Source: a virus. From it: a stretch of 54,061 nt of DNA. The notes beneath the pieces were generated by a model that was not told the DNA's origin, made no database searches, and saw nothing but the letters and a program-made list of their open reading frames with translations. Shown in pieces: positions 25,101-31,722 of the stretch. The translations under genes and the position numbers were made by a program. The stretch covers positions 1 through 54,061 of the IMG/VR virus record IMGVR_UViG_3300043602_000277; one strand, 5' to 3'. Each line of letters begins with the position of its first letter. The stretch's first letter is position 1.

Positions 25101-27181
25101 TTGCGGTGACAGGCACGTTTGTCTCGACAGGCTACCAGTCGATCAGTTGGGGGACGCCGACCAATGTGCAGGTGGTCAAGGGTAACAGTACGCTGGTCAC
25201 AATCGCCGATGGCGTGCTCAATGCCAGCAGCGTTGCCCCCCTGGCTCCATTAACGACCAGGCTCTACCTCTACATCCTCGAAACCGATGCCGGAACCGTG
25301 AGTATGCGAGCGGTCAGCAACATCGACTCTCTGCCTGCCAATGCCATTATGATCGCTGTGGTCACGCCAGGCACAACGGGTGTCAATGGCACTGAGGCAG
25401 CCACCATCATCATGGTCAATGGCGGTGTGGTCATCTCAGGCGACAGCATTGCCGCCAACAGCATCGTCGCCAGCAACATCAAGGCCAACAGCATCACATC
25501 GGCGCAGATCGCCGCGGATGTGTACACCACAGCCAACAGCAAGAAGGTGCTGGCGGTCAATGGCACGTTCACGCCCTCGCTGACCAATGCGGCGCAGGTG
25601 ACCTGGGCAGGTGTTACGCTGGTCAGAGGTGATGGCGGCCCACTCCAGACTATCACCGATGGCTTCACAGGCACGATGACCGCGCGTACCTACCTCTACA
25701 TCAACGACGGTGATCCGCTGTCAACGACGATGAAGAGCCAGACGAACATCAACCTGATTCCACCCAACGCCATTATGGTGGCGGTCTGCGAGCCAGGGGC
25801 GTTGGCGGCCTCCGCGGTTGTGGTCGGTGGCGGTGTGGTCATCTCTGGCGATGACATTGTGGCGGGCACCATCACAGCTGGACACATTGTAGCGGGTTCA
25901 ATTACGACGAGAGAGTTGGACAACAATTATGAAGCAGCCCTAACGACACAGATCAACACAGCGGCCTCTGGTGCGGGTGGAACAGCGACAACAGATGCCA
26001 ATCTCTATTCCGCACAGCGGCGCTTAATCGGTGTGACAGGCACATGGACGGTGGCGTCGAGCAATGTTTTCTCATGGTCGGACTTTGTCGCCAGCATGGG
26101 CTCTGGCAACCGCTCTATCGTGGCGGGCTTCTATAATGGCGGAACCAATGGTCGTCGCTACTTCTACATTGACATTACGACGGGGACAACCTTACGAAAT
26201 ACAGCTGACCCGACCACCCTTAGCGCCAACCACGTTCTCATCGCCATCTTTGAGCCAGGCGCAACGGCTGGTGGGGCGATGGGGACAATTACCGTCCTCG
26301 GTGGCACAACCTGGATCGGCGGCGACCAGATCATCACCGACAGCATCATCGGCAATCGCATCAAGGCCAACTCGATCAATGCCGACCATATCATTGGCAA
26401 AGAGATCACCAGCGACAAGATGAGCATCAACGACCTGTCCTTGATGCATGGCAACTTCGGAAACGTCAATACAGGGCCGCTGACGGTTAACGGCACACTG
26501 CAAATGAACTCAGCAGGCAGGATCTATTCAGGCGCCAAAGTCGCCTTTGGCAGCTCACAGCCTGGTTTCTTCCTCGGCTTCGATACAGGCACCTATAAAT
26601 TCGATGTTGGCAACAATCAAGACTATCTACGCTGGAATGGGAGCAGCCTAGCGCTCAAAACAACCGTCCCACTTGACCTTACCAGCGATGTCAGCAACGC
26701 CATCTTCCGCTTTCATAGTCCAGGCGGCAGGGCAGCGTCGATGTACTTCGACGCTGGCGGCAACAACCTATTTGAATTCGATGCGCAGGTCAAGGCAGTG
26801 AATTTGATAGCGCAAAATGTTCTGACGATTGACAGTGCAATTGGGTCGGGTGGCGACGTGTTGAAATTCATAGTCCCTGCGCCGCAATTTAATCCTGGGA
26901 GTGACACTTTTCGCTACGACCGCACCGGGTCAAGCGGCCTATGGTATTCGGTGTCAAGCATGTTGACTTACAGTGGTGATGTGAAGATTCAGCGCACTCT
27001 CCAGGCAGCCAACCTCATCGTGCTTGGCAATTCAATCTCGATCACGCAGTCCTCGACGATTACGTCCTGGAACAGTTCACCGGGAGGCACTGCTGGTGAA
27101 CTGCGCTGGGGCGGTGACAGTCTCTATTTATGGAGTGGGTCGCGGTGGATGCGCGCCCGCTTAGATGCCACGAACTGGTAA
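22115..27181 (+). CDS. Giant tail fibre / receptor-binding protein
   Basis: The 1,688-residue protein starts at ATG 22115 coupled to the hub gene. The order of parts is: a conserved N-terminal anchor with QVQIGGKLYPAEGV; a Gly/Ser linker (about residues 90-110); three short repeats with LATGTALGGDHTISG, LLATDVALGPDHTISG and IVTGDASGPVHSITG; a central region; four long repeats (24.6-26.4 kb) each with VTGTW/VTGTF, YLYI, an IAVxxPG strand and a run of TIxxxxIxANSI; and a C-terminal tip ending LRWGGDSLYLWSGSRWMRA. The repeats form a trimeric shaft in related fibres. Host binding by the tip is inferred. Confidence 0.85.
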   Translation: MPNTPNNARIAAHVTRQANKLASKLDKRYEKSPVVFQGVSAGHNQVQIGGKLYPAEGVDGQGGSLQVVNVGTPAVARYAPPNRSSVIALSGSGGGSGSGGGGGGGSGGGATNLDSLTDVTVTAPANAQVLQYSAASGQWVNVPFAFAPSPHDLSGGHHQGKLNWPLINFTGSNLTSIETRLHVNLQGIGPDDHHAQAHVLATGTALGGDHTISGAAVGEVLRALGPTSAAFDKLLHTDLDPTSVTANQHHNQAHLLATDVALGPDHTISGALPGYVLRASSPTAAQFMQLNHDDLDNVLPDQHHPRIHNIVTGDASGPVHSITGVRFQLVGATGTNVLGLLTPASAPGAAEAILKTDVYGGVQLDTNLLYVDAADNWVGINRTPAGAALDITAFSTGDITQRIKQIPGQTQRLWRVEDSTGHELIVLDNVGNLQSGQPGFVSGLLGWQISYNGNAEFNNLWCRGELHATVFVKDEIHATGGSLLVASAGTLHDDAAISSAITDDDELWVYSKSAGWGVPMTVVTTSPTFTGNILHVSHIGNIITINDPPSGPAFYFQPGDIIRSKTEVPTGVTDFWLEVNAAQQMDGYANYSVVKRSGTDGPLPKGSAVVSYGKQGDGRIMLTSDLNYAPYIDIFTIGPQVWTANAGSIIPHVRLGRLDGVGVPGSHLANAVYHPGDGLPGITGDGSTPQYGMIAGSDLSDANSGYLIASNKQLALYKVNMRLNNGIADTGLWTAEGNLRIGKNVGADATTGFRVYTTDGPTNNAGDVVIGNVATGNYLMWSQLSGSLIVQGQLIVSGGGGSVDKDYVDTWDQHYHGLALTASSNAQGNAQVYGTARRLVGVTGTWTSPGPNQISWASLSAAFADGTSRSIANPVAPGYITISVRTYLFVSVAGTGTITMRPPVTDPALINSPDYVLIAVADPGSPKASVSVVAGTTYISGTNIATLSINANHIAANSIYAGMIVGGEVHASHMAADVFTTTTDQATAKASGQRTIAVTGTFVSTGYQSISWGTPTNVQVVKGNSTLVTIADGVLNASSVAPLAPLTTRLYLYILETDAGTVSMRAVSNIDSLPANAIMIAVVTPGTTGVNGTEAATIIMVNGGVVISGDSIAANSIVASNIKANSITSAQIAADVYTTANSKKVLAVNGTFTPSLTNAAQVTWAGVTLVRGDGGPLQTITDGFTGTMTARTYLYINDGDPLSTTMKSQTNINLIPPNAIMVAVCEPGALAASAVVVGGGVVISGDDIVAGTITAGHIVAGSITTRELDNNYEAALTTQINTAASGAGGTATTDANLYSAQRRLIGVTGTWTVASSNVFSWSDFVASMGSGNRSIVAGFYNGGTNGRRYFYIDITTGTTLRNTADPTTLSANHVLIAIFEPGATAGGAMGTITVLGGTTWIGGDQIITDSIIGNRIKANSINADHIIGKEITSDKMSINDLSLMHGNFGNVNTGPLTVNGTLQMNSAGRIYSGAKVAFGSSQPGFFLGFDTGTYKFDVGNNQDYLRWNGSSLALKTTVPLDLTSDVSNAIFRFHSPGGRAASMYFDAGGNNLFEFDAQVKAVNLIAQNVLTIDSAIGSGGDVLKFIVPAPQFNPGSDTFRYDRTGSSGLWYSVSSMLTYSGDVKIQRTLQAANLIVLGNSISITQSSTITSWNSSPGGTAGELRWGGDSLYLWSGSRWMRARLDATNW

Positions 27182-27192
27182 AAGGAGAAACG

Positions 27193-27522
27193 ATGGCAAA
27201 TAGCAACGGCACCCAAGGGGTTCCCGTAAAGCAAGCAGAGACCCACGCCGCGCGTGAGCTGAGCCTGGCACAGCGTGAGCACTTGATGATGCTGGTCGGG
27301 CAGATGAACATCACCCATGCCGAGATGGAGGCGGCGCAGCAGGCGCACGAAACGGCGACCGCCAATGCCAACAGCTTTCTGGCCTACTGCGCCAGGGAGC
27401 ATGGCACGAATACCCCGGCATGGCGCTTCGATCAAGACCGGACGACCTTTTTCTATGAGCCCGTGGTAGAGGGCGATCCGGGTGACAAGGGCCGCGTGAT
27501 AGAAGGCGCTCATGCAATATAA
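27193..27522 (+). CDS. Small fibre-associated protein, copy 1
   Basis: The 109-residue protein starts at ATG 27193 after AAAGGAG. The core is LSLAQREHLMMLVGQM, a helix and FLAYCAREHG, then WRFDQDRTTFFYEP. The next gene encodes a paralogue, indicating tandem duplication. I do not recognise the family. Position after the fibre suggests a fibre chaperone or tip component. Confidence 0.65.
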   Translation: MANSNGTQGVPVKQAETHAARELSLAQREHLMMLVGQMNITHAEMEAAQQAHETATANANSFLAYCAREHGTNTPAWRFDQDRTTFFYEPVVEGDPGDKGRVIEGAHAI

Positions 27523-27775
27523 GGCTTTGAGCCAGGCGCAGCGCCAGCATTTGGAAGGGCTGATGGCGGAGATCAAGAGTGCGGAAGTCGCAGCCCAACG
27601 TTTTTTGGGCTATTGTGCGACTGAGGCAGGCATCGAGATCGGGCGGGACGGTTGGCAGTTTGACCTCGACCAGATGGCCTTTTTTGCGGTGGATTCAGCC
27701 ATCGGGTTCGCGGCGAGATCTGACTTGCATCAAGAGGCGGCGTCAGTGTCGGGGAACGGAGACCTTCATGCCTAG
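27512..27775 (+). CDS. Small fibre-associated protein, copy 2
   Basis: The 87-residue protein starts at ATG 27512, overlapping copy 1 by 11 bp. It shares with it LSQAQRQHLEGLM, RFLGYCATEAG and WQFDLDQMAFF. The two tandem paralogues have diverged strongly in the linker and tail. Function unknown. Confidence 0.65.
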   Translation: MQYKALSQAQRQHLEGLMAEIKSAEVAAQRFLGYCATEAGIEIGRDGWQFDLDQMAFFAVDSAIGFAARSDLHQEAASVSGNGDLHA

Positions 27776-28460
27776 TGTACTTGCCAACCTGAACGAACTA
27801 ACGGCAATTGCGGTTAACGACTACCTACACGTGCTCGACACATCGGATGTGACTGACCCAGATAAGCGGATCAGGCAAGACAACCTGTTATTGGGCGTGG
27901 CAAAAAAATCAGGAACGCCAGCCTTCGGCAATATCGCCAACTGGATCGATGCCAACACGATACAAGATTCCACCATCGCCTACGCGGATGTGGCGCGCCT
28001 GGGCGTGGCGCAGACCTTTAGCACGCTCAAGACCTTTAGCGCCGGCATCAACTTGGGCGGCCAAACCTTGTCGATTTACCAAGAAAGCACGTGGACGCCG
28101 GTGATTCAGGGCAGTGGTGGCAATCCGACAATGACCTATGGTGTGCAAAGCGGCATTTTCACGAGAATTGGCCGGGTCGTCTTTTATATTGTCACCCTCT
28201 CAATTGCCGCCATCAGCGGCGGCTCTGGCGACATACGGGTTACGCTGCCGTCAAGTGTGGTGACAGGAGGCATCGGCAGCGCCTATCTTAGTGGAATTGA
28301 TTTACCAGGCACGCCGGTTTCGGTCACGGTCAACGCCACCGCAGGCGCAGCCTACGCCACGTTGCAATCAATCCAGGACAATGCCGCCGCCAGCCCTGCG
28401 CAGATTTCCGGACTGTCACCTAGCGATGTAATCGCCGGTAGCGGCTTCTATTTTGCTTAA
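27768..28460 (+). CDS. Tail tip receptor-binding-type protein
   Basis: The 230-residue protein starts at ATG 27768. The N-terminal part (SVLANLNELTAIAVNDYLHV and DTSDVTDPDKRIRQDNLL) is a common fibre attachment segment. The C-terminal part has STWTPVIQGSGGNP, GIFTRIGRVVFYIVTLSI and IRVTLPSSV, the pattern of a widespread beta-sandwich tip domain in phage fibres (ESTWTP ... YTRIGNVV). It probably binds the host surface or is an accessory tip. No chaperone gene is evident downstream. Confidence 0.75.
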   Translation: MPSVLANLNELTAIAVNDYLHVLDTSDVTDPDKRIRQDNLLLGVAKKSGTPAFGNIANWIDANTIQDSTIAYADVARLGVAQTFSTLKTFSAGINLGGQTLSIYQESTWTPVIQGSGGNPTMTYGVQSGIFTRIGRVVFYIVTLSIAAISGGSGDIRVTLPSSVVTGGIGSAYLSGIDLPGTPVSVTVNATAGAAYATLQSIQDNAAASPAQISGLSPSDVIAGSGFYFA

Positions 28461-28530
28461 TAGTTTAGAATAGCGCCCGCGCCTAGCAAACTTGCGACGG
28501 CAGCGGCGGAGAAAGAGAACAGGGGAAATC

Positions 28531-28761
28531 ATGGATCAGGCAGAAGTAGATAAATTCATCATGTCAGGTCAAAGCGCCTTGACTATCTTGGCGCAGGCAC
28601 AAGAGGCGCTCGAACGCTATGCGGCCAGTTTTGAGCAGCGCGGCGGCAGTGAAGTCTATGGCGACGATGCCACCCAAATTGTGTATTTGAGTAACGATCT
28701 AGTCACATGGATGACGCCGGAGCGGGCGGCGACGATTGCGAGATTGCGCATCGACGTCTGA
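28531..28761 (+). CDS. Unknown 76-residue acidic protein
   Basis: The ATG at 28531 follows AGGGGA. The sequence is helical and acidic (MDQAEVDKFIMSGQ, then ALTILAQAQEALERYAAS). It closes the tail region before the leftward cargo genes. I do not recognise it. Confidence 0.55.
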   Translation: MDQAEVDKFIMSGQSALTILAQAQEALERYAASFEQRGGSEVYGDDATQIVYLSNDLVTWMTPERAATIARLRIDV

Positions 28762-28788
28762 CATATACACAAGCCGCCTGGTGGGAGG

Positions 28789-29163
28789 TTACCGCGCTTG
28801 GTCAACTTCGACAAAGCCGACGCTGGCGTTGCAATTGACCTTGAAGTAGTAAATAGCGGTGTCGCCGCTACCAAGCACATGCGATTCATCATCTAGCTTG
28901 GTGCAGACTGTTCCTTCAGCGATGTCTTTGTATTGCTCATTTGGGCCTTCAGTTAAATCGGCCCAGAGATGAACATAGCCATGGTTCCAGGGCTTCGCTA
29001 CCAATTTCAGAGAGTTTCCAATGGATGCAGCATCAGCACTTGGGGCTCCCCGCGCATCCATTGCGATCTTGATGACGCCAAAGATGACAATCAGAACCAT
29101 ACCGATTATCACAATGGAAATCATGAAGCGACTTAACTTGTTTTCAGATTGGGCGATTGACAT
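28789..29163 (-). CDS. Single-pass membrane protein, possible superinfection exclusion factor
   Basis: This 124-residue protein starts at ATG 29163 (MSIAQSENKLSRF). It has one strong membrane helix (about residues 14-33, MISIVIIGMVLIVIFGVIKI) followed by a secreted-type domain of about 80 residues with two Cys (GTVCTKLDD, KVNCNASV). It is leftward, after the tail genes, a common place for lysogeny-expressed cargo. A role in blocking superinfection is a guess from topology. Its 170-bp upstream region has a GGGGCCGC-ACTA-GCGACCCC hairpin (about 29211-29232). Confidence 0.62.
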   Translation of the reverse strand: MSIAQSENKLSRFMISIVIIGMVLIVIFGVIKIAMDARGAPSADAASIGNSLKLVAKPWNHGYVHLWADLTEGPNEQYKDIAEGTVCTKLDDESHVLGSGDTAIYYFKVNCNASVGFVEVDQAR

Positions 29164-29335
29164 AGTAGTTCCTGTTGCCGGCTTTAGCCCGCCAACTTTG
29201 CGCAAAAATTGTGGGGCCGCACTAGCGACCCCGCTCCTAATAAGTCTAACTCAAGTTGCCGTGCGAATTTCTGACAGCCGGCTTGCATTTTGGCAAGGTC
29301 GTTGACAGCTATCTGGCAGATCGCTGAACTACTAT

Positions 29336-30007
29336 TTACTGCTCAAATATGTCGGCAAAAGATACGAACTGCGCTAGTCGCATTGGTACGCCATCTGCCC
29401 TTCCCGTTGTGTCGCTGGTCAGGATACCGAAGGGCATCGTAATGCCGAGTTCTTTGGTAATCACCAAGCCTCCACTCATGCCAGCCAAAGGCGTGAGGTT
29501 ATCGATCATTGCATATTGATGGAATACGCGCGATTGTGTTGTTCCCGGCGGTTCTTCCATTGTTTCTGCCTCAAATCCCAATGCTTCGATTGACCGTAAT
29601 TTACCTTTAGGCGGCTGTCCCCAAATCATGGAATCCGAAGGAAATCCAAGTATTTCAACTGGCATGTGAGAGCGTATTTTTCGCGCGGATAATAAGCCGT
29701 CGTAATGGAGAAATAATGGAGCCGGACCAGTCTTTAGTCCAAGGGAGACTACTGCGAAGTCAGCGGTTTGTGTTTCCGATTCCCCGCGCCAGTACCTTGG
29801 AATGGGTGTGCCAAGATCGACGGCGCCCATCGCAGTTGCGATCTTAAGCGCGCCCATTTCTAGCGCGGGTTCTACGACATGGCGGCACGACACAAGAAAT
29901 AGCTCGTTACGATATTGAATCAATACGCCAGAACCATGAGGCCCTGCAAACAGCATGATCCCTGGCGGCCCTCCGGCTACGATTACTACAGAGTTTGAGT
30001 AGTTCAT
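29336..30007 (-). CDS. Trypsin-like serine protease
   Basis: The 223-residue protein has the chymotrypsin-fold triad in order: His in LVSCRHVVEPAL, Asp in TADFAVVSLG and Ser in LAGMSGGLVI. The N-terminal PHGSGVLIQYRNELFLVSCRH matches the first strands of trypsin-like peptidases. No signal peptide is clear, so it probably acts inside the cell. It is leftward with an AGGAAGG ribosome site, in the cargo region next to the membrane protein. Such isolated proteases occur in prophages and in some defence loci, but its substrate cannot be told. Confidence 0.8.
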   Translation of the reverse strand: MNYSNSVVIVAGGPPGIMLFAGPHGSGVLIQYRNELFLVSCRHVVEPALEMGALKIATAMGAVDLGTPIPRYWRGESETQTADFAVVSLGLKTGPAPLFLHYDGLLSARKIRSHMPVEILGFPSDSMIWGQPPKGKLRSIEALGFEAETMEEPPGTTQSRVFHQYAMIDNLTPLAGMSGGLVITKELGITMPFGILTSDTTGRADGVPMRLAQFVSFADIFEQ

Positions 30008-30040
30008 GCCGAAATTACCTTCCTAAAGCCGGTGCAGACA

Positions 30041-30160
30041 GCAGCGTAATCGCTGCAACTTCCGTTGCAGCCCATCTGCGACCGCTCGCGCCCGGGCAGT
30101 TCTGCAGCGCCGGCGGCCGCCGGGTGCGATCCAGTGTGAGCGCGTGGATCCACGCGTTGG
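30041..30160. repeat. GC-rich cluster of perfect palindromes
   Basis: Within 120 bp are GCTGCAA-CTTCCG-TTGCAGC (30052-30071, stem 7), the 14-bp palindrome CCGGCGGCCGCCGG (30110-30123) and the 16-bp palindrome CGCGTGGATCCACGCG (30141-30156). The base composition is far richer in GC than the flanking AT-rich sequence at 30.4-30.6 kb. It looks like imported intergenic DNA, perhaps host repeat material. No gene is evident in 30008-30189. Confidence 0.7.
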
Positions 30161-30189
30161 CCATTGCCGCAATAATTTGTGCTGACCCC

Positions 30190-30327
30190 TCACCGTATCA
30201 CCCGAAATACACCCGGCAAACTCTCGCAGGCGTCGCCATCGTTGTCTTGGTCAAGCTTGTGGATGTCGCCGGCGCCTTCCCTTTGGCAGAAGTCGAAACA
30301 CGCTTGGGACTGGCTGTGCGTGCTGCC
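30190..30327 (-). pseudogene. Remnant with Excalibur calcium-binding domain
   Basis: On the minus strand the frame ending at 30190 encodes ACFDFCQREG, then GDIHKLDQDNDGDACESLPG, the signature of the Excalibur domain (D-D-DG-ACE) seen on secreted nucleases and wall proteins. There is no start codon, and stops interrupt the frame upstream. So only a fragment of about 45 codons remains. The rightward frame through the same DNA (30179-30433) looks less like a known protein. This is probably a decayed host-derived gene. Confidence 0.6.
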
Positions 30328-30570
30328 TTACCGGCAGTTGCCCACAAACTATGTCTACATCGCCCTCTTCACGCGCTCCGGGGAGTGGCGGCCGCGGTCA
30401 GTTGATTTGGTGGAGATGATGGGGCAACGGTGAGGGAGGGATGTCATCATTTTTGTAGGGCAACGGAGAATTGTTGTGAATGAAGATGATTAGCAAAGTC
30501 TTAGAAATGTATTAGATTGCCAAATTCACATAAGAAATGGCTGAAAAGTTAATAGTACATATTTTCGGCT

Positions 30571-30581
30571 TATGCTAAAAT
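30571..30581 (+). promoter_or_regulatory. Extended -10 promoter of the ParB/DUF262 unit
   Basis: TATGCTAAAAT contains an extended -10 (TGC TAAAAT) in an AT-rich region (30480-30580). A -35 box at 17 bp is poor, as is usual for extended -10 promoters. The expected start is near 30588. Nothing else is seen in the AT-rich stretch 30440-30570. Confidence 0.6.
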
Positions 30582-30587
30582 GGCAGG

Positions 30588-30767
30588 AATAACAGATTGA
30601 AGAGATACCAGGGCGACGCTCACTACGTCCCCTGGCATGGCAGCAGAAACAGGAGTTCTGATGCACCCCGATCATATCATACCTGGGGGTCTAATGGCCC
30701 CCTTGAATTCCCAAATCGACAACATATCTGGAAATTTCGCGCGCAAACTATGCGCGCTTTTTATTTT
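30588..30767 (+). ncRNA. Structured leader or small RNA with three hairpins
   Basis: Between the extended -10 promoter and an intrinsic terminator lies about 180 nt with ordered hairpins. The first is CCAGGG-(C)-GACG with CGTC-CCCTGG (30608-30618 with 30626-30635). The second is GGGGG/CCCCC (30685-30689 with 30698-30702). The third is the terminator stem. This could be a stand-alone small RNA or an attenuating leader for the ParB and DUF262 genes. A 44-codon frame with a good ribosome site runs through the second and third hairpins, so a translated attenuator is the main alternative. Confidence 0.45.
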
Positions 30768-30795
30768 CTCCTACAACAACGGTCATAGCTTATGA
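30661..30795 (+). CDS. Small leader ORF coupled to the ParB-like gene
   Basis: ATG 30661 follows AGGAG at 5-base spacing, and 44 codons (MHPDHIIPGGLMAPLNSQ onward) run to a TGA that overlaps the parB start (TATGA). The ParB-like gene has no ribosome site of its own, so coupling through this ORF is plausible. The peptide has a hydrophobic end (KLCALFIFSYNNG). A T-rich terminator hairpin lies inside the frame, as in translated attenuators. Confidence 0.45.
   Translation: MHPDHIIPGGLMAPLNSQIDNISGNFARKLCALFIFSYNNGHSL
30739..30767 (+). terminator. Intrinsic terminator/attenuator ahead of the ParB-like gene
   Basis: The stem GCGCGC-AAACTAT-GCGCGC (30739-30757) is followed by TTTTTATTTT. It lies only 25 bp before the parB start, so it would attenuate transcription of the two-gene unit or end a small RNA. 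Confidence 0.75.
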
Positions 30796-31694
30796 ATTTA
30801 CCGTTAGACCAAATTCGCAAGGACGGCGGTACGCAAGCACGCGCGCAACTTGATTGGGGCGCCATTGATGAATATGCGGCGTCAATGAAGGAGGGGGAAG
30901 AATTCCCACCCATCATTGTCTACTATGATGGCACCGACTACTGGCTCGCCGACGGCTTTCACCGCGTGAGCGCAGCGGAGAAGGCGGGCCTGACGGAGAT
31001 CGCCGCCGATGTGCGGCAGGGAACGCGTCGGGACGCCATTCTCCACAGCGTGGGAGCGAATGCCAACCATGGGGTACGTCGCACTAATCGTGATAAACGC
31101 CAGGCCGTCATGATGATTCTACGGGATGAGGAATGGGGCAAGCTGTTTGACGGTGATATTGCTCGTCTTTGCGGTGTAACAAGCAGAACGGTTGCGACAA
31201 TTCGCAATGAGATGATTAATGAAAATTTCATTAAGCCTTCGCCAGAACGCTTTGGACTTCGCAATGGCAAGGTTCAAGTAAGAAATGTCGCCAATCTTGG
31301 CCGCAAACCCTCGCCGCTGTTGGTTCCCGAAGCCCTGCCACCAACGTTATGGCCCGTACCTATGCTGACCGATCTCGTCGCCCCAGAGGTTTCGCAGCCT
31401 ACTTTACACGACACGGAATTCACCTACCGTATTGCGCCCGATGATCTCTGTCTTATCGAACGGTGTCCCAACCAAGATGTCGAATGCGCCCATTGGTATT
31501 GGTACATGCGCCGGGATACAGCGGAGGAGGCAGCGGAAGCCTTTTTGCGATTGGGCAAAAGCATGGGATTACCAATCCAAGATGATGTCGTACCGACCAC
31601 AGGGGATGAGTTGGTTTATGAGGATTATGACATGGTTGTCTATGACATAGGTGCCTATGACACGGACGACTATGACGTAGACGAAGATAACTAA
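30792..31694 (+). CDS. ParB/Srx-fold protein with helix-turn-helix
   Basis: The 300-residue protein has an N-terminal ParB-like domain (PLDQIRKDGGTQAR, EFPPIIVYYDG, ADGFHRVSAAEKAG at about 53-66). A helix-turn-helix follows (GDIARLCGVTSRTVATIRNEM, about 120-140), with an extended region and a very acidic Tyr/Asp-rich tail (EDYDMVVYDIGAYDTDDYD). ParB-like proteins bind DNA and some hydrolyse CTP or cut DNA. There is no ParA partner. It is instead followed after 28 bp by a DUF262-HNH gene. The pair therefore looks like a cargo or defence operon rather than a partition system. Confidence 0.75.
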   Translation: MNLPLDQIRKDGGTQARAQLDWGAIDEYAASMKEGEEFPPIIVYYDGTDYWLADGFHRVSAAEKAGLTEIAADVRQGTRRDAILHSVGANANHGVRRTNRDKRQAVMMILRDEEWGKLFDGDIARLCGVTSRTVATIRNEMINENFIKPSPERFGLRNGKVQVRNVANLGRKPSPLLVPEALPPTLWPVPMLTDLVAPEVSQPTLHDTEFTYRIAPDDLCLIERCPNQDVECAHWYWYMRRDTAEEAAEAFLRLGKSMGLPIQDDVVPTTGDELVYEDYDMVVYDIGAYDTDDYDVDEDN

Positions 31695-31722
31695 TTAGCT
31701 ATCAGCCTAACAGGAGAAAACA

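Noticed and set aside
22115-28460. Diversity-generating retroelement acting on the fibre
   Set aside because: No reverse transcriptase gene or template repeat was seen anywhere in the window.
29995-30433. Rightward protein genes in the GC-rich scar
   Set aside because: The frames lack ribosome sites; the opposite strand gives the recognisable Excalibur motif.
30792-31694. Plasmid-type ParABS partition locus
   Set aside because: No ParA, no parS-like repeats beside it, and an integrase/attP shows an integrating phage.
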